Of a stretch of 64,000 bases of DNA, positions 52,404 to 61,777 are shown in pieces; the first letter of the stretch is position 1; the number at the start of each line of letters is the position of its first letter. The notes below the pieces were generated by a model. The model made no database searches. It was not told the DNA's origin and saw nothing but the letters and a program-made list of their open reading frames with translations. Source of the stretch: JBBIRG01 sp964410965 (GTDB taxonomy: Bacteria > CLD3 > SB21 > JBBIRG01). The position numbers and the translations under genes were made by a program. The stretch covers positions 124,001 through 188,000 of the forward strand of contig CAYPIY010000008.1 in the NCBI GenBank assembly GCA_964410965.1. Reading direction: 5' to 3'.

Positions 52404-54380
52404 TCATGAATGAATTTGCTGCCGGACAATCGTATATAATTCCGCCAGCGGCATATTCCCGACCGCCATTTTCCGAAGGCCGCCCATCACAAAATCCAGT
52501 TTCGCGCCGGGATTCCGGTTCGTCCGGTGCGGAACGAATTTTTCGTTCAGATACGGAATCTGCGAAACGATTTCTTCCCGGCTGATTTTCCGGAACCGGA
52601 GAATGGTGAGCACGGAATCAAAATCCATTTTGGGATGCTCAAACAGGACAGGAAGCATGTCATGAAGAAGTTCCACCCCGATCTGCTGCTCGCGTGCGAA
52701 ACGGAACATGTCATAGATCCGCTGGACCGTGAAATCCGGCGAGCGGGAGTAATGCCCCTCAACGTATTTCAGCCGACGTCCGAAAAAGGAGCCCACGAAT
52801 CTCGGATCCTGTCCCAGATCTGTAACGATTTTTTCCATGATCGGAAAAACATTTTTTTTGAATATGTATTTATACAGGTGTTCCGGTATGTTCCACGCCT
52901 GCATTTTCCTGTATCGGTCGATGACGTCATCGGGAATCCGTTTGCGCAGAAGCTCGATGGTCTCGTTTTTCAGTGGGATGGGAGCGGAATCGGTATCCGG
53001 ATACATCCGGTCGGCTCCCGGCAGAACCCTTTCAAATATGGTCGTACCGTCCTCAAAGCCTTTCCGCGTTTCGTTCGGAATACCGTCAAACGCCATGCGG
53101 CAGCGTTCTTCGATCGTTTCAAGCGCGGTCTGGATGTCCTCTTCGGGCCCCCAGAAAATCACCTGAGCGTCGTGGTTTTCAGTCTTCAGCAGGGCATGGA
53201 TCTTTTCAAGGTCGTCAAGGCTGATCTTCCGTTCAGGTTCCTCGGTATGAATCATGTTCGGTTTCTCAATGCACGCGATCACTTTCAGCCGGTCGCTGAT
53301 TTCGTCGGCGAACATTTTTCCCGGCTGGGTAAAATGCGACAGGATGCCCCGGAACTGCGGCAGATTGACTGCGACCACCGGATATTTGTTTTTCATCGCG
53401 CTGATCAGGCTCGTGTCCGGAAACCGCAGGTCCCGGTAATCAAGGCGGACATGGTTCATTTTCCATTGTTTGGGCTGGGTCACCCGGGCGGCCAGCAACC
53501 GGCGCACGTTCAGCAGGGCCCATTGGCGGAACGCCTCGTTATGCGTAAGTTCGGGAATCCACTTGGTGTGCGCCACCCCCTTGATCTCCACCCTTGTTCC
53601 TCCGCGGCAGCTGACGTTCACGTCCTCTCGTGAAGCGCCCATCCCGGTCCGCACTTTTCCCGTGCTCCGGTTCAGAAACCGGATGTAATCGCACGCTTCC
53701 ATGACTTCATCGGGACTGGCCATATCGGGATAGGTCACGGTTTCGATCAGCGGCATGCCGAGCCGGTCGGTTTTGTACACGCGGACGTGCCCGATATCCG
53801 ATATTTCCCGGCAGGAATCCTCCTCCAGACTAAGCTGGATAAGGCGGACTTTTTTGCTTTTCAGGGGAATCTCACCTTCCACGCCAATGATCGCCGTCCG
53901 CTGGAAACCGGTCGGAATGCTTCCGTCCAGGTACTGCTTGCGCGTGATGTGCACCTCGCCGACAATATTCAGCTTGGACAGCAGGGAAATCTCGATCGCG
54001 ATCTCGAGGGCCTGCGGATTCACACGGAACGGAGGAGTATCGTCCACTTCGTAAGTGCAGGCGGTTTCGTTCTTGATCCGGTAAATAATTTCCTTGCGCG
54101 TCTTGAATTCCATCAGCGCCGTGCCGTCGTACTCGCCCAGTTCGCTGAGGGTCGGGCGCATATGGCGTACCAGTTCGGCGTCGTAATCGTCCGAGTCCTG
54201 GTAAATTCCGGCAGGACAACGGCAAAACAGCTTTTCCCGGGTCAGCAGCTGCTGGTGTACTTCAAGTCCCGACATGAACCCGATGCGCTCATAGTCGTCC
54301 CGGAGGGCTTTTTTTCTCGGGACATATCCGATATCGGATTTCGTTTTTTCGTAATTGGTTTTCGGATCAAATGAATTCAT
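52404..54380 (-). CDS. gatE: Archaeal-type Glu-tRNA(Gln) amidotransferase subunit E
   Basis: This is a 658-residue tRNA-binding kinase/transamidase subunit, the GatB relative of archaea. The cradle domain (about 33-290) has GFMSGLEVHQQL, CRCPAG and DTPPFRVNPQALEIA. A GAD domain as found in bacterial AspRS is inserted at about 335-475 (YPVVAVNLPQFRGILSHFTQ, AQVIFWGPEED), the hallmark separating GatE from GatB. The helical and tail (YqeY-like) domains follow. It phosphorylates the Glu on tRNA(Gln) and amidates it with ammonia from GatD. It lies 18 bases after an outer-membrane protein gene and 23 before gatD. Confidence 0.96.
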   Translation of the reverse strand: MNSFDPKTNYEKTKSDIGYVPRKKALRDDYERIGFMSGLEVHQQLLTREKLFCRCPAGIYQDSDDYDAELVRHMRPTLSELGEYDGTALMEFKTRKEIIYRIKNETACTYEVDDTPPFRVNPQALEIAIEISLLSKLNIVGEVHITRKQYLDGSIPTGFQRTAIIGVEGEIPLKSKKVRLIQLSLEEDSCREISDIGHVRVYKTDRLGMPLIETVTYPDMASPDEVMEACDYIRFLNRSTGKVRTGMGASREDVNVSCRGGTRVEIKGVAHTKWIPELTHNEAFRQWALLNVRRLLAARVTQPKQWKMNHVRLDYRDLRFPDTSLISAMKNKYPVVAVNLPQFRGILSHFTQPGKMFADEISDRLKVIACIEKPNMIHTEEPERKISLDDLEKIHALLKTENHDAQVIFWGPEEDIQTALETIEERCRMAFDGIPNETRKGFEDGTTIFERVLPGADRMYPDTDSAPIPLKNETIELLRKRIPDDVIDRYRKMQAWNIPEHLYKYIFKKNVFPIMEKIVTDLGQDPRFVGSFFGRRLKYVEGHYSRSPDFTVQRIYDMFRFAREQQIGVELLHDMLPVLFEHPKMDFDSVLTILRFRKISREEIVSQIPYLNEKFVPHRTNRNPGAKLDFVMGGLRKMAVGNMPLAELYTIVRQQIHS

Positions 54381-54398
54381 GGACGTTTTCCGTTATGA

Positions 54399-55166
54399 TT
54401 AAAACCGGTAGGATGCCTGAATTCCGGCATGAACGATCATGCCTTTCCGGTTCAGGGCATCGTTGGCCATGTCGCGGAACCGCCAGTGCAGGCTGAGCGA
54501 AGGCACAAAATCCACTTTTTCGATCGTATAGGTCAGCGGAAACAGGATGGCGAGATGCGTGAGCCGGTTATCCTGCCCGAACTGGTTGCTGACGGCGGTC
54601 GCAACGGTCGGACCGATATTGATATCCTTGTTAAACTGGTATACGCCTCCAACACCGAATTCAAAATAATTTCCCCTGATGCCGTTATCCAGTCCCCGGG
54701 AGAACTGGATATAAGGAACCGCCATTTCATGTATGAATACGCTGGCCGTGGCGCTGATTTCATAATCCCGGTTATTGGTCTTCTGCTGCGACGCCCATCG
54801 GGAAAGGAAATCATATCGCTGAAAAGCGAGCTGCAGGTTAAGTCTTTCCCGGATGATGTCGAATTCATAGCACAGGGTCCAGTCGATTTCATCAATTTCA
54901 GATTTTTTGTCGCCCATCGATTTTTTCTTGGCGAGGCCGAAAGACATCCATATACCTGCCGACAATCCCCGGGCAAAAGGCGGGGAATATGTAACCGACG
55001 GCTGCAAAACGCCGTACTTGTGATTCAGGTCATAACCCCTCCACATGTAACGCGACAGAAGTTCGGCACCGACGTCGATCCCCAGCTGTTTTTTTTCTGT
55101 TTTTTCCTGCGCTCCCGATGGAACGGCCAAAGCACAGCAAAACAGCAGAATCAGAATGTATTTCAT
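54399..55166 (-). CDS. Outer-membrane beta-barrel protein (TorF/Gcw_chp-like)
   Basis: This is a 255-residue protein with a signal peptide (MKYILILLFCCALAVPSG). The mature start GIDVGAELLSRYMWRGYDL resembles the putative porin family in which WRG follows the first strand. Eight to twelve alternating strands follow, and the sequence ends in Phe (ASYRF), the classic outer-membrane assembly signal. No substrate is indicated. It is the first gene of the operon with gatE and gatD. Confidence 0.85.
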   Translation of the reverse strand: MKYILILLFCCALAVPSGAQEKTEKKQLGIDVGAELLSRYMWRGYDLNHKYGVLQPSVTYSPPFARGLSAGIWMSFGLAKKKSMGDKKSEIDEIDWTLCYEFDIIRERLNLQLAFQRYDFLSRWASQQKTNNRDYEISATASVFIHEMAVPYIQFSRGLDNGIRGNYFEFGVGGVYQFNKDINIGPTVATAVSNQFGQDNRLTHLAILFPLTYTIEKVDFVPSLSLHWRFRDMANDALNRKGMIVHAGIQASYRF

Positions 55167-55639
55167 TTTTCTAACCTGTTAGTCTTCAAATAATTATCAG
55201 CGCTAACACTAAAAAAAGTACGGGTGAATTGCAAGGAGTTTGTTTTTTATGATATTTTTCACGGTAGTCTCCCGGGCTGGCCTGCAGTGGTCACATTTGC
55301 CCGGTGAGAAAGAACAGCGTAAAATGACGCATTTTGCCGCGGCTTGATCTGCATGATTCGCCATGAACCACATCCAGCCCGGCTGGTTTTCGCTGATCTG
55401 TAAAAAATTAAGCTTCCGGATTTTCATTTTGAATCTTTATCGGTTAACCGAGCGCTTCGTTCAGTAGAATCCAGTACGTTTTTCATTTGCATAGCCTTTC
55501 TGTCTTTACGGGATTTTCGATTTTGATCCTTCAAATATGATCCTTCAAAAAATCATGTATACTATTGATTTTGATTTTATGAATAATTAACTTTGAGTCA
55601 TTCCGAGAATACTCACTTTCTTTGAAAGGATATATGATA
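55167..55639. promoter_or_regulatory. Divergent spacer with 14-bp tandem repeat before korA
   Basis: tgatccttcaaa occurs at 55524-55535 and again at 55538-55549, a 14-base period, just upstream of TATACT (55558-55563). This may be a regulator site plus -10 box for the oxidoreductase operon. The rest is unremarkable. A 72-codon minus-strand frame at 55209-55427 has no ribosome site. Confidence 0.35.
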
Positions 55640-57481
55640 ATGTCTGATGAAACGATAAAAAAAGTTGAAGAAATCACAATACATTTCGCCGGCGATTCCG
55701 GCGACGGAATGCAGCTGGTCGGAAACGAACTGACGAATATCATGGCGCTGTTCGGAAGCGACGTCGGCACATTGCCGGATTATCCAGCGGAAATCCGCGC
55801 TCCCGCCGGCACCATCGCCGGAGTCAGCGGATTCCGCCTTCATGCGGGCAGCATCGACGTTCACACGCCGGGCGACGAAGTCGATGTTCTCCTCGCGATG
55901 AATCCCGCCGCGTTGAAGGCCAACATCAAATCACTCAAACAAAGCGGCGTGCTGATAGCCAACATGGGCGAATTCACCGAAAAAGGCCTTCAGCTGGCCG
56001 GCTACTCAGGCAACCCGCTGATGGACGGCTCGCTTGAAAAATACCAGACTTTCGCCGTCGACATGAACGCCCTCACGGCACAGGCGCTGAAAGAGACCGG
56101 GCTCGACAGTAAAGCCGTCGACCGGTGCAAGAACTTTTTCGCGCTCGGCATGACGTTCTGGCTCTTCAACAAACCTATCGACAACACGATTGAGTTTATC
56201 AAGGACAAATTCTCGAAGAAACCCGAAGTCGCTCTGGCGAATTCTCTGGCTCTCGAAGCCGGGTACACCTACTGTTCGCGTTCGGAATCGTTCGCGTTCA
56301 AATATGAGATTCCGTCGGCTCATTTAAAGCCGGGAAAATACCGCAATCTGGTCGGCAATGAAGCTGTCGCGATCGGTTGTCTCACGGCCTCGCTGAAATC
56401 GGGGTTGCCGCTGTTCCTCGGATCTTATCCGATTACGCCTGCGACAGAGATCCTGCAGTGTTTATCCAGTTACAAAGCCTGGGGCGTAAAAACTTTTCAG
56501 GCGGAAGACGAGATCGCGGGGATCTGCTCCTCGATCGGCGCGGCGTTCGCCGGCCATCTCGCGATCACAACGACCTCGGGACCTGGATTATGTCTTAAGA
56601 GCGAAGCCATCGGTCTGGCCGTGATCACCGAACTTCCGATCGTCATTGTAGACGTACAGCGCGCAGGCCCGAGCACAGGACTTCCCACGAAAACCGAGCA
56701 GGCCGACCTTCTGCAGGCGATGTACGGCCGTAACGGTGAATCCCCCGTCGCGATTCTCGCCGCGTCAAGCCCCTCGGACTGCTTTGATACGGCTTATGAA
56801 GCCTGCCGCATCGCCATCAAATTCATGACGCCCGTGATCCTCCTCACCGACGGCTACATCGGCAACGGCGCCGAACCTTGGCGCATTCCCGATCTCGATA
56901 AACTGCCGCCCATCATACTCAGCCGCGAGTACAACGAGGAAACGTTCGAACCCTACAACCGTGAGCCTAATACACTCGCCCGTCCATGGGCTATACCCGG
57001 CATGAAAGGATTTGAACACCGCATCGGCGGACTCGAAAAGAAACATATCGTCGGAAGCGTCAGCCATGACCCGGACAACCACGATTTCATGGTCAAGACC
57101 CGCGCTCAGAAAATCAAAAATATCACCCGGGAAATCCCTCCCACCGTCATTGACGGCCCCGACAAGGGCGACCTGCTCGTCCTGAGCTGGGGCGGAAGCT
57201 ACGGTGCCGTCCGCACCGCGATCGAACTGTCCCGTAAAAAAGGACTGACGGTGTCGCATCTGCAATTGCGGTGGATCAACCCGTTCCCGGCCGATCTCGG
57301 GACAAAGCTGAAACAGTTCAAGAAAATTCTCATTCCGGAAATCAACATGGGACAGCTGAACATGATGATCCGTTCGGAATATCTGATCGACACCATTCAA
57401 TACAACCGGGTTCGTGGTTTACCGTTTACCGCGAAAGAAATCCAAACCAAGATTGAAGAAATTTTAGGAGGTAAATCATGA
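55640..57481 (+). CDS. korA: 2-oxoacid:ferredoxin oxidoreductase, fused gamma-alpha subunit
   Basis: This is a 613-residue subunit of a TPP-dependent oxidoreductase that decarboxylates a 2-oxoacid to acyl-CoA with reduced ferredoxin. The gamma domain (about 1-185, starting ITIHFAGDSGDGMQLVGNEL) is fused to the pyrimidine-binding alpha domain (about 220-612, GNEAVAIGCLTASLKSGLPL, SYPITPATEILQ, TSGPGLCLKSEAIGLAVITE). The sequence and gene order fit 2-oxoglutarate (Kor) types, but substrate cannot be fixed. The ATG at 55640 has AAAGGA nine bases ahead; an ATG at 55634 and a TTG at 55622 are less likely. Confidence 0.93.
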   Translation: MSDETIKKVEEITIHFAGDSGDGMQLVGNELTNIMALFGSDVGTLPDYPAEIRAPAGTIAGVSGFRLHAGSIDVHTPGDEVDVLLAMNPAALKANIKSLKQSGVLIANMGEFTEKGLQLAGYSGNPLMDGSLEKYQTFAVDMNALTAQALKETGLDSKAVDRCKNFFALGMTFWLFNKPIDNTIEFIKDKFSKKPEVALANSLALEAGYTYCSRSESFAFKYEIPSAHLKPGKYRNLVGNEAVAIGCLTASLKSGLPLFLGSYPITPATEILQCLSSYKAWGVKTFQAEDEIAGICSSIGAAFAGHLAITTTSGPGLCLKSEAIGLAVITELPIVIVDVQRAGPSTGLPTKTEQADLLQAMYGRNGESPVAILAASSPSDCFDTAYEACRIAIKFMTPVILLTDGYIGNGAEPWRIPDLDKLPPIILSREYNEETFEPYNREPNTLARPWAIPGMKGFEHRIGGLEKKHIVGSVSHDPDNHDFMVKTRAQKIKNITREIPPTVIDGPDKGDLLVLSWGGSYGAVRTAIELSRKKGLTVSHLQLRWINPFPADLGTKLKQFKKILIPEINMGQLNMMIRSEYLIDTIQYNRVRGLPFTAKEIQTKIEEILGGKS

Positions 57482-58518
57482 GTCCGATGATCACCGAAAA
57501 ACCCGTCATGGCCCTGAACAAGCGCGATTTTGAATCGGATCAGGAAATCCGGTGGTGCCCGGGCTGCGGCGACAACTCCATTCTCGCGCAGGTACAGAAA
57601 GTTCTGGCCGAGCTGGCCCGGAACAAGGAAAACTACGTTTTTGTTTCCGGCATCGGATGTTCGAGCCGGTTTCCGTATTATATGAACACCTTTGGATTCC
57701 ACGGCATCCACGGCCGCGCGGCCGCGATAGCGTCCGGCGTGAAAATCGCGAATCCCGAACTCGACGTCTGGGTCGTTACCGGCGACGGCGACGCTCTCGC
57801 GATCGGGGGCAATCATTTCATCCACGCCATCCGCCGGAATATCGACATTAAAATCCTGCTCTTCAACAACCAGATTTACGGGCTTACCAAGGGCCAGTAC
57901 TCGCCAACCTCCAGAATCGGGAAAGTTACAAAAACCAGTCCGATGGGCGTCGTTGAATACCCGTTCAATCCCATTGCCGTTGCGCTTGGATCGGGAGCGA
58001 GTTTTGTCGCAAGAACCACGGACCGCGATCCCAAAGGTCTTCAGCATATCCTGCACGCCGCTGCGGCTCACAAGGGTACGGCTTTCGTCGAGATATATCA
58101 GAATTGCGTCATTTTCAACGACGGCGTATTCAAGGATCTGACCGACAAAGATTCCAAAGCCGACCGTACCGTCAACCTGGAGGACGGCAAGCCCCTGATT
58201 TTCGGTAAGAACAACGATAAAGGCATTTTACTTGACGGCTTCAAACCGGTCGTGGTGGATCTGTCCGACGGGAAATATAAACCCGAAGACCTGATGATTC
58301 ATCATGTCAATGCCGACAACCCCGTTCAGGCCTTCATCTACGCGCAGATGAGCGAAGATCCGAACTTGCCTTCCCCGATGGGCGTTTACCGCGCTATCGA
58401 ATGGACGACCTATGAGCGTGACGTCGAAAAACAAATCAAATCCGCTCAGGCGAAATCCGGAGCCAAAGGGATTCATGAACTATTCAACGACGGCGACACC
58501 TGGTCCGTAGAAAAATAA
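57478..58518 (+). CDS. korB: 2-oxoacid:ferredoxin oxidoreductase, beta subunit
   Basis: This is a 346-residue TPP-binding subunit. The TPP motif runs GDGDALAIGGNHFIHAIRR to FNN (about 102-131). Four Cys positioned as in other oxidoreductase beta subunits (C27 and C30 in WCPGCG, C61 in GIGCSS, C210 in YQNCV) probably hold a [4Fe-4S] cluster. AGGAGG precedes the ATG, which overlaps the korA stop by four bases. Together with KorA it forms a cytoplasmic enzyme that feeds ferredoxin. Confidence 0.95.
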   Translation: MSPMITEKPVMALNKRDFESDQEIRWCPGCGDNSILAQVQKVLAELARNKENYVFVSGIGCSSRFPYYMNTFGFHGIHGRAAAIASGVKIANPELDVWVVTGDGDALAIGGNHFIHAIRRNIDIKILLFNNQIYGLTKGQYSPTSRIGKVTKTSPMGVVEYPFNPIAVALGSGASFVARTTDRDPKGLQHILHAAAAHKGTAFVEIYQNCVIFNDGVFKDLTDKDSKADRTVNLEDGKPLIFGKNNDKGILLDGFKPVVVDLSDGKYKPEDLMIHHVNADNPVQAFIYAQMSEDPNLPSPMGVYRAIEWTTYERDVEKQIKSAQAKSGAKGIHELFNDGDTWSVEK

Positions 58519-58561
58519 TGCTTTTTTTTTTAACGTTATCCGCTTCAGAAAGGAGGCTATT

Positions 58562-59533
58562 ATGATAACGCGAACTATGCTGACAGCCCTCATTACAGGT
58601 TTCTTCCTCTTCGGAATGGTTTCCTGCGGTAACCCCGACTGGATGAGGTTTTCGGAAGATGAGAACATCACGTCGATCTGGGAAGACAATGACGTCATGT
58701 GGATCGGAACAAAAAAGCACGGACTGCTGAAATTCGACCGTCAGGAGGAAGAATTCATCAGTTTCACCATCAATAATTCCGGCCTGCCCGATAATGACGT
58801 GGAAATCGTCCGGACGGACAAAAAGGGACAGAAGTGGATCGGTACGGGACTTGGACTGTCCATCTATAACGACACGGACTGGGAAGGCTACGACGCATCC
58901 GGCTCGCAGATTCCCGCAAACCTTGTAAACGCCATCACCTTCGAGACCTCCGGACTGGCATGGATCGGTACCGGAAACGGGCTTGCATCGTTTGACGGAA
59001 AAGAATGGAAAGTCTTCAAGCGTGACAATTCCGACATTCCGGATGACCTCATCAACACCCTGACGACCGACAAAAACAACATCCTCTGGATCGGGACCGG
59101 TGAGGGCCTTTGCGTTTACAACGGAAAAACCTTTGCTCAGATCGATTCCAACAAACTGAAACTTCCCAGCAAGAACATCAAAGCCCTCACTTTTGACAAA
59201 AACGGCGTTTTGTGGATCGGTACGGCATCGGGACTGGTTTCCTTCGACGGGGAAAAATCCATATTGTTCAATACCAAAAACGGATTACCGGATAACCTGA
59301 TCCGTTCGATAACGGTTGATAATAACAACCAGGTATGGATCGCAACGATCAAGGGGATCGGACGGTATAACGGCAGCAACTGGGCGGTGTTCAAGTCAAA
59401 CAATACCGACCTGCCGATCGACCGTATGACCGTCGTCCGCGCCGACAGGTTTAACAACATCTGGATCGGAACCGAAGGCAAAGGGTTCTTCGCATACAAT
59501 CCGGAAGGCGTCAAATTAGTCGAGGAAGATTAG
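58562..59533 (+). CDS. Lipoprotein with seven-bladed regulator propeller
   Basis: This is a 323-residue lipoprotein (lipobox GMVSC). Seven repeats of the two-component-regulator propeller type carry the motif WIGT-x-x-GL followed by an aromatic strand end (for example WIGTGLGLSIYN, WIGTGNGLASFDG, WIGTGEGLCVYNG, WIGTASGLVSFDG), making one complete seven-bladed beta-propeller and nothing more. Without a kinase domain, it is likely a periplasmic ligand- or protein-binding scaffold. The gene follows korB by 43 bases and has its own AGGAGG. Confidence 0.88.
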   Translation: MITRTMLTALITGFFLFGMVSCGNPDWMRFSEDENITSIWEDNDVMWIGTKKHGLLKFDRQEEEFISFTINNSGLPDNDVEIVRTDKKGQKWIGTGLGLSIYNDTDWEGYDASGSQIPANLVNAITFETSGLAWIGTGNGLASFDGKEWKVFKRDNSDIPDDLINTLTTDKNNILWIGTGEGLCVYNGKTFAQIDSNKLKLPSKNIKALTFDKNGVLWIGTASGLVSFDGEKSILFNTKNGLPDNLIRSITVDNNNQVWIATIKGIGRYNGSNWAVFKSNNTDLPIDRMTVVRADRFNNIWIGTEGKGFFAYNPEGVKLVEED

Positions 59534-59553
59534 ACATACCGGACCATTCGCAA

Positions 59554-59588
59554 TAAAAAAGGCGCCGTCTGATGACCGCGCCTTTTTT
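59554..59588. terminator. Bidirectional rho-independent terminator
   Basis: aaaggcgc (59558-59565) pairs with gcgccttt (59578-59585), with A- and T-runs outside. It separates the propeller gene from the convergent glnA. Confidence 0.88.
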
Positions 59589-59605
59589 TCCGATTTTTTT
59601 TTCCG

Positions 59606-61024
59606 TTAAAGATCGTAGTACAGATACATCTCATAGGGATGCGGACGGTTCCGGATTTCGTAATATTCCTTATATTTCGTTTTGATCCAGTCATCGATAT
59701 GTCCTTCATCAAAGACGCTGCCCTCGAGCAGATACGCGTGATCCCTGTCAAGTGCCTCTAACGCCTCGCGCAGGGAGGACGGAAGGGGTTTGATGGTTTC
59801 CCGGCGTTCAGGAGGCCAGGCAAAAACGTTTTCATCGATGGGCCCGAATCCGTGTTCGCGGGGATCGATCTTATTTCGGATGCCGTCAAGGCCTGCCATC
59901 AGCTGCACCGCCAGAGCGAAATAAACATTGCAGGTCGCGTCGGGAGGACGGAACTCAAACCGCACGGCTTCGGAGCTCGTGGCGTACTTGGGGACGCGGA
60001 TGGCGGCGCTTCGGTTTGCCAGGCTGAAGAACGCGTTCACGGGAGCCTCAAAACCGGGAATCAGGCGCCGGTAGGAATTCGTGGAAGGGTTAGTGAACGC
60101 CAGAATCGATGCGCCGTGCTTCAGCATACCCCCGATGTAATATAAAGCCGTCTGGCTCAAATGCCCGTATCCTTTTTCGTCATAAAAGACATTCCTGGAA
60201 TCCTTGAACAATTGCTGATGAAAATGCATTCCGCTTCCCGCCTCCCCGTACAGCGGCTTGGGCATATACGTCGCGGTCTGCCCGTGCTTATAGGCGATCA
60301 TTTTCGTGACGTACTTGATCATCTGCGCGGAATCGCCCGCTTTCTGAATCCCGAAAAGCGGCGTTTCGATCTCGCACTGACCCGGTCCCCCGACCTCATG
60401 ATGATGATACTTGATCTCAATCCCCATGGATTCCAGAACCATGCACATCTCACTGCGGAGATTATAAAGCTGGTCTTTCGGCGGAATGACATGATACCCT
60501 CCATGAGGGGGAATCACGTGCCCGTGCCCTCCGCGCGCGCTCTGCCAGTCGGCTTCGCGGCTGTCCACGCGGTACGATGACGTATTCACTCCGTTTTCGA
60601 AGGCGACATTGTCAAAAATGTAGAATTCATATTCCGGACCCCACAGGCTTTGATCGGCGATCTGGAGGTCCTGCATGTATTTCTCAGCCCTTACGATGAT
60701 GTTCCGCGGATCTCTTGAAAACGGCTGTTTCGTATCCGCCTCGTAAGAGGAACAAATAAAACTCAGCGTCGGAACTTCCCAGAACGGATCAATGAAAGCG
60801 GCCGACAAATCGGGTATAAGAACCATATCACCCGAGCTTACGGATTTTAATCCGACAGACGATCCGTCAAACCCTACGCCGTTTTTCATAAGCTTTTCAT
60901 TGAATTCGCTGACCGGAAGAGTGATGTGATGCCAGCGTCCGGCAAGATCGGTGAATTTCATATCGATCATTTTAAAACCGTTCCGCCGGACGTAATCAAC
61001 CGCTTCGTCAATTGTTTTAAACAT
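59606..61024 (-). CDS. glnA: Glutamine synthetase, type I
   Basis: This is a 472-residue enzyme forming glutamine from glutamate, ammonia and ATP, of normal GSI length. Recognisable parts are the beta-grasp N-terminus (VGFDGSSVGLKSV, with the catalytic Asp loop), WGPEYEFYIFD, the ATP and metal region (EVGGPGQCEIE, GSGMHFHQQLF) and SYRRLIPGFEAP with the conserved Arg, then FEFRPPDATCNVYFALA. The adenylylation loop reads ENVFAWPP: Phe replaces the Tyr that GlnE modifies, so this regulation is absent. Glutamine made here also supplies GatD. The gene follows the DinB gene by 39 bases. Confidence 0.97.
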   Translation of the reverse strand: MFKTIDEAVDYVRRNGFKMIDMKFTDLAGRWHHITLPVSEFNEKLMKNGVGFDGSSVGLKSVSSGDMVLIPDLSAAFIDPFWEVPTLSFICSSYEADTKQPFSRDPRNIIVRAEKYMQDLQIADQSLWGPEYEFYIFDNVAFENGVNTSSYRVDSREADWQSARGGHGHVIPPHGGYHVIPPKDQLYNLRSEMCMVLESMGIEIKYHHHEVGGPGQCEIETPLFGIQKAGDSAQMIKYVTKMIAYKHGQTATYMPKPLYGEAGSGMHFHQQLFKDSRNVFYDEKGYGHLSQTALYYIGGMLKHGASILAFTNPSTNSYRRLIPGFEAPVNAFFSLANRSAAIRVPKYATSSEAVRFEFRPPDATCNVYFALAVQLMAGLDGIRNKIDPREHGFGPIDENVFAWPPERRETIKPLPSSLREALEALDRDHAYLLEGSVFDEGHIDDWIKTKYKEYYEIRNRPHPYEMYLYYDL

Positions 61025-61063
61025 AATAACCTCTTCGTATGATGAGTGAATTAGATTGAACGA

Positions 61064-61564
61064 TTATTCCTGCGGCGGCATTCCGTATTGCGCCCATTCT
61101 TCTTTTGCGGGACCGTAAATACCGGGAACTTTCAGGCCTGCCTGCCGCATCAGGACAGTCAGCTGCCCGCGATGATGGGCCTGATGCAGAACCAGCGATG
61201 TCAGTACCATGCCTTTTTTCCATTGTTCGCCGTACATCTCCGTCTCAGCCTGCAGATCGGCATCATTCCATTTTTCCGTGACGGCGCTGGCGATTTTCCC
61301 GGATTCGTTCCGGTATTCGGCTCCGATAACTCCGGCGTTAGTCGGAACCGGCATATGTTCAAATTTATTTTCCGTCAGCAGTCCCGCGCGATGAAGCATT
61401 TCGCCCAGAGTTGTTACCAGATGCCATGCCAGAATTCCTAGAGAACGGCCCCCCGGGGTAACTTTTTGCTTAAGGGATTCATCGGTCAGATTATCGAGGA
61501 GCTTGAGGGTCGCTTCGGATTCATAACGCCACTGCGTTTTAAAATCTTCAATCGTACAGTACAT
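61064..61564 (-). CDS. DinB-like metal-dependent protein
   Basis: This is a 166-residue four-helix-bundle protein of the DinB/YfiT superfamily. The metal-binding His triad is seen in LAWHLVTTLGEM (His48) and VLHQAHHRGQLTVLMRQ (two His one helix turn apart). These proteins are thiol- or hydrolase-like enzymes of mostly unknown substrate, some using bacillithiol or mycothiol. It stands ahead of glnA, possibly in one transcript. Confidence 0.9.
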   Translation of the reverse strand: MYCTIEDFKTQWRYESEATLKLLDNLTDESLKQKVTPGGRSLGILAWHLVTTLGEMLHRAGLLTENKFEHMPVPTNAGVIGAEYRNESGKIASAVTEKWNDADLQAETEMYGEQWKKGMVLTSLVLHQAHHRGQLTVLMRQAGLKVPGIYGPAKEEWAQYGMPPQE

Positions 61565-61777
61565 GATTTCTCCGGAATTGAAATGAGTATCAGATTTGAA
61601 TATATTACAAGTTAATCAAGGATTAGGATTTAATCAAATAAAATTATTCGCACTTCATGCAATTTTTTTTTATATTATGCTGATGACTTTGCCGGAACAA
61701 AAACAGCGTTATACCCGGAAAGCCTGAATTGATCATCGCTTTCCGTGTATCATGCGCCCACAGACCTTTATTCAGAT

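Noticed and set aside
52527..53633. A 368-codon plus-strand frame across gatE
   Set aside because: It is a shadow of gatE, whose protein is fully recognisable; no start signal or family supports the antisense frame.
55209..55427. A 72-codon minus-strand frame in the spacer before korA
   Set aside because: There is no ribosome site, it has an irregular composition and no family; it is more likely non-coding spacer.
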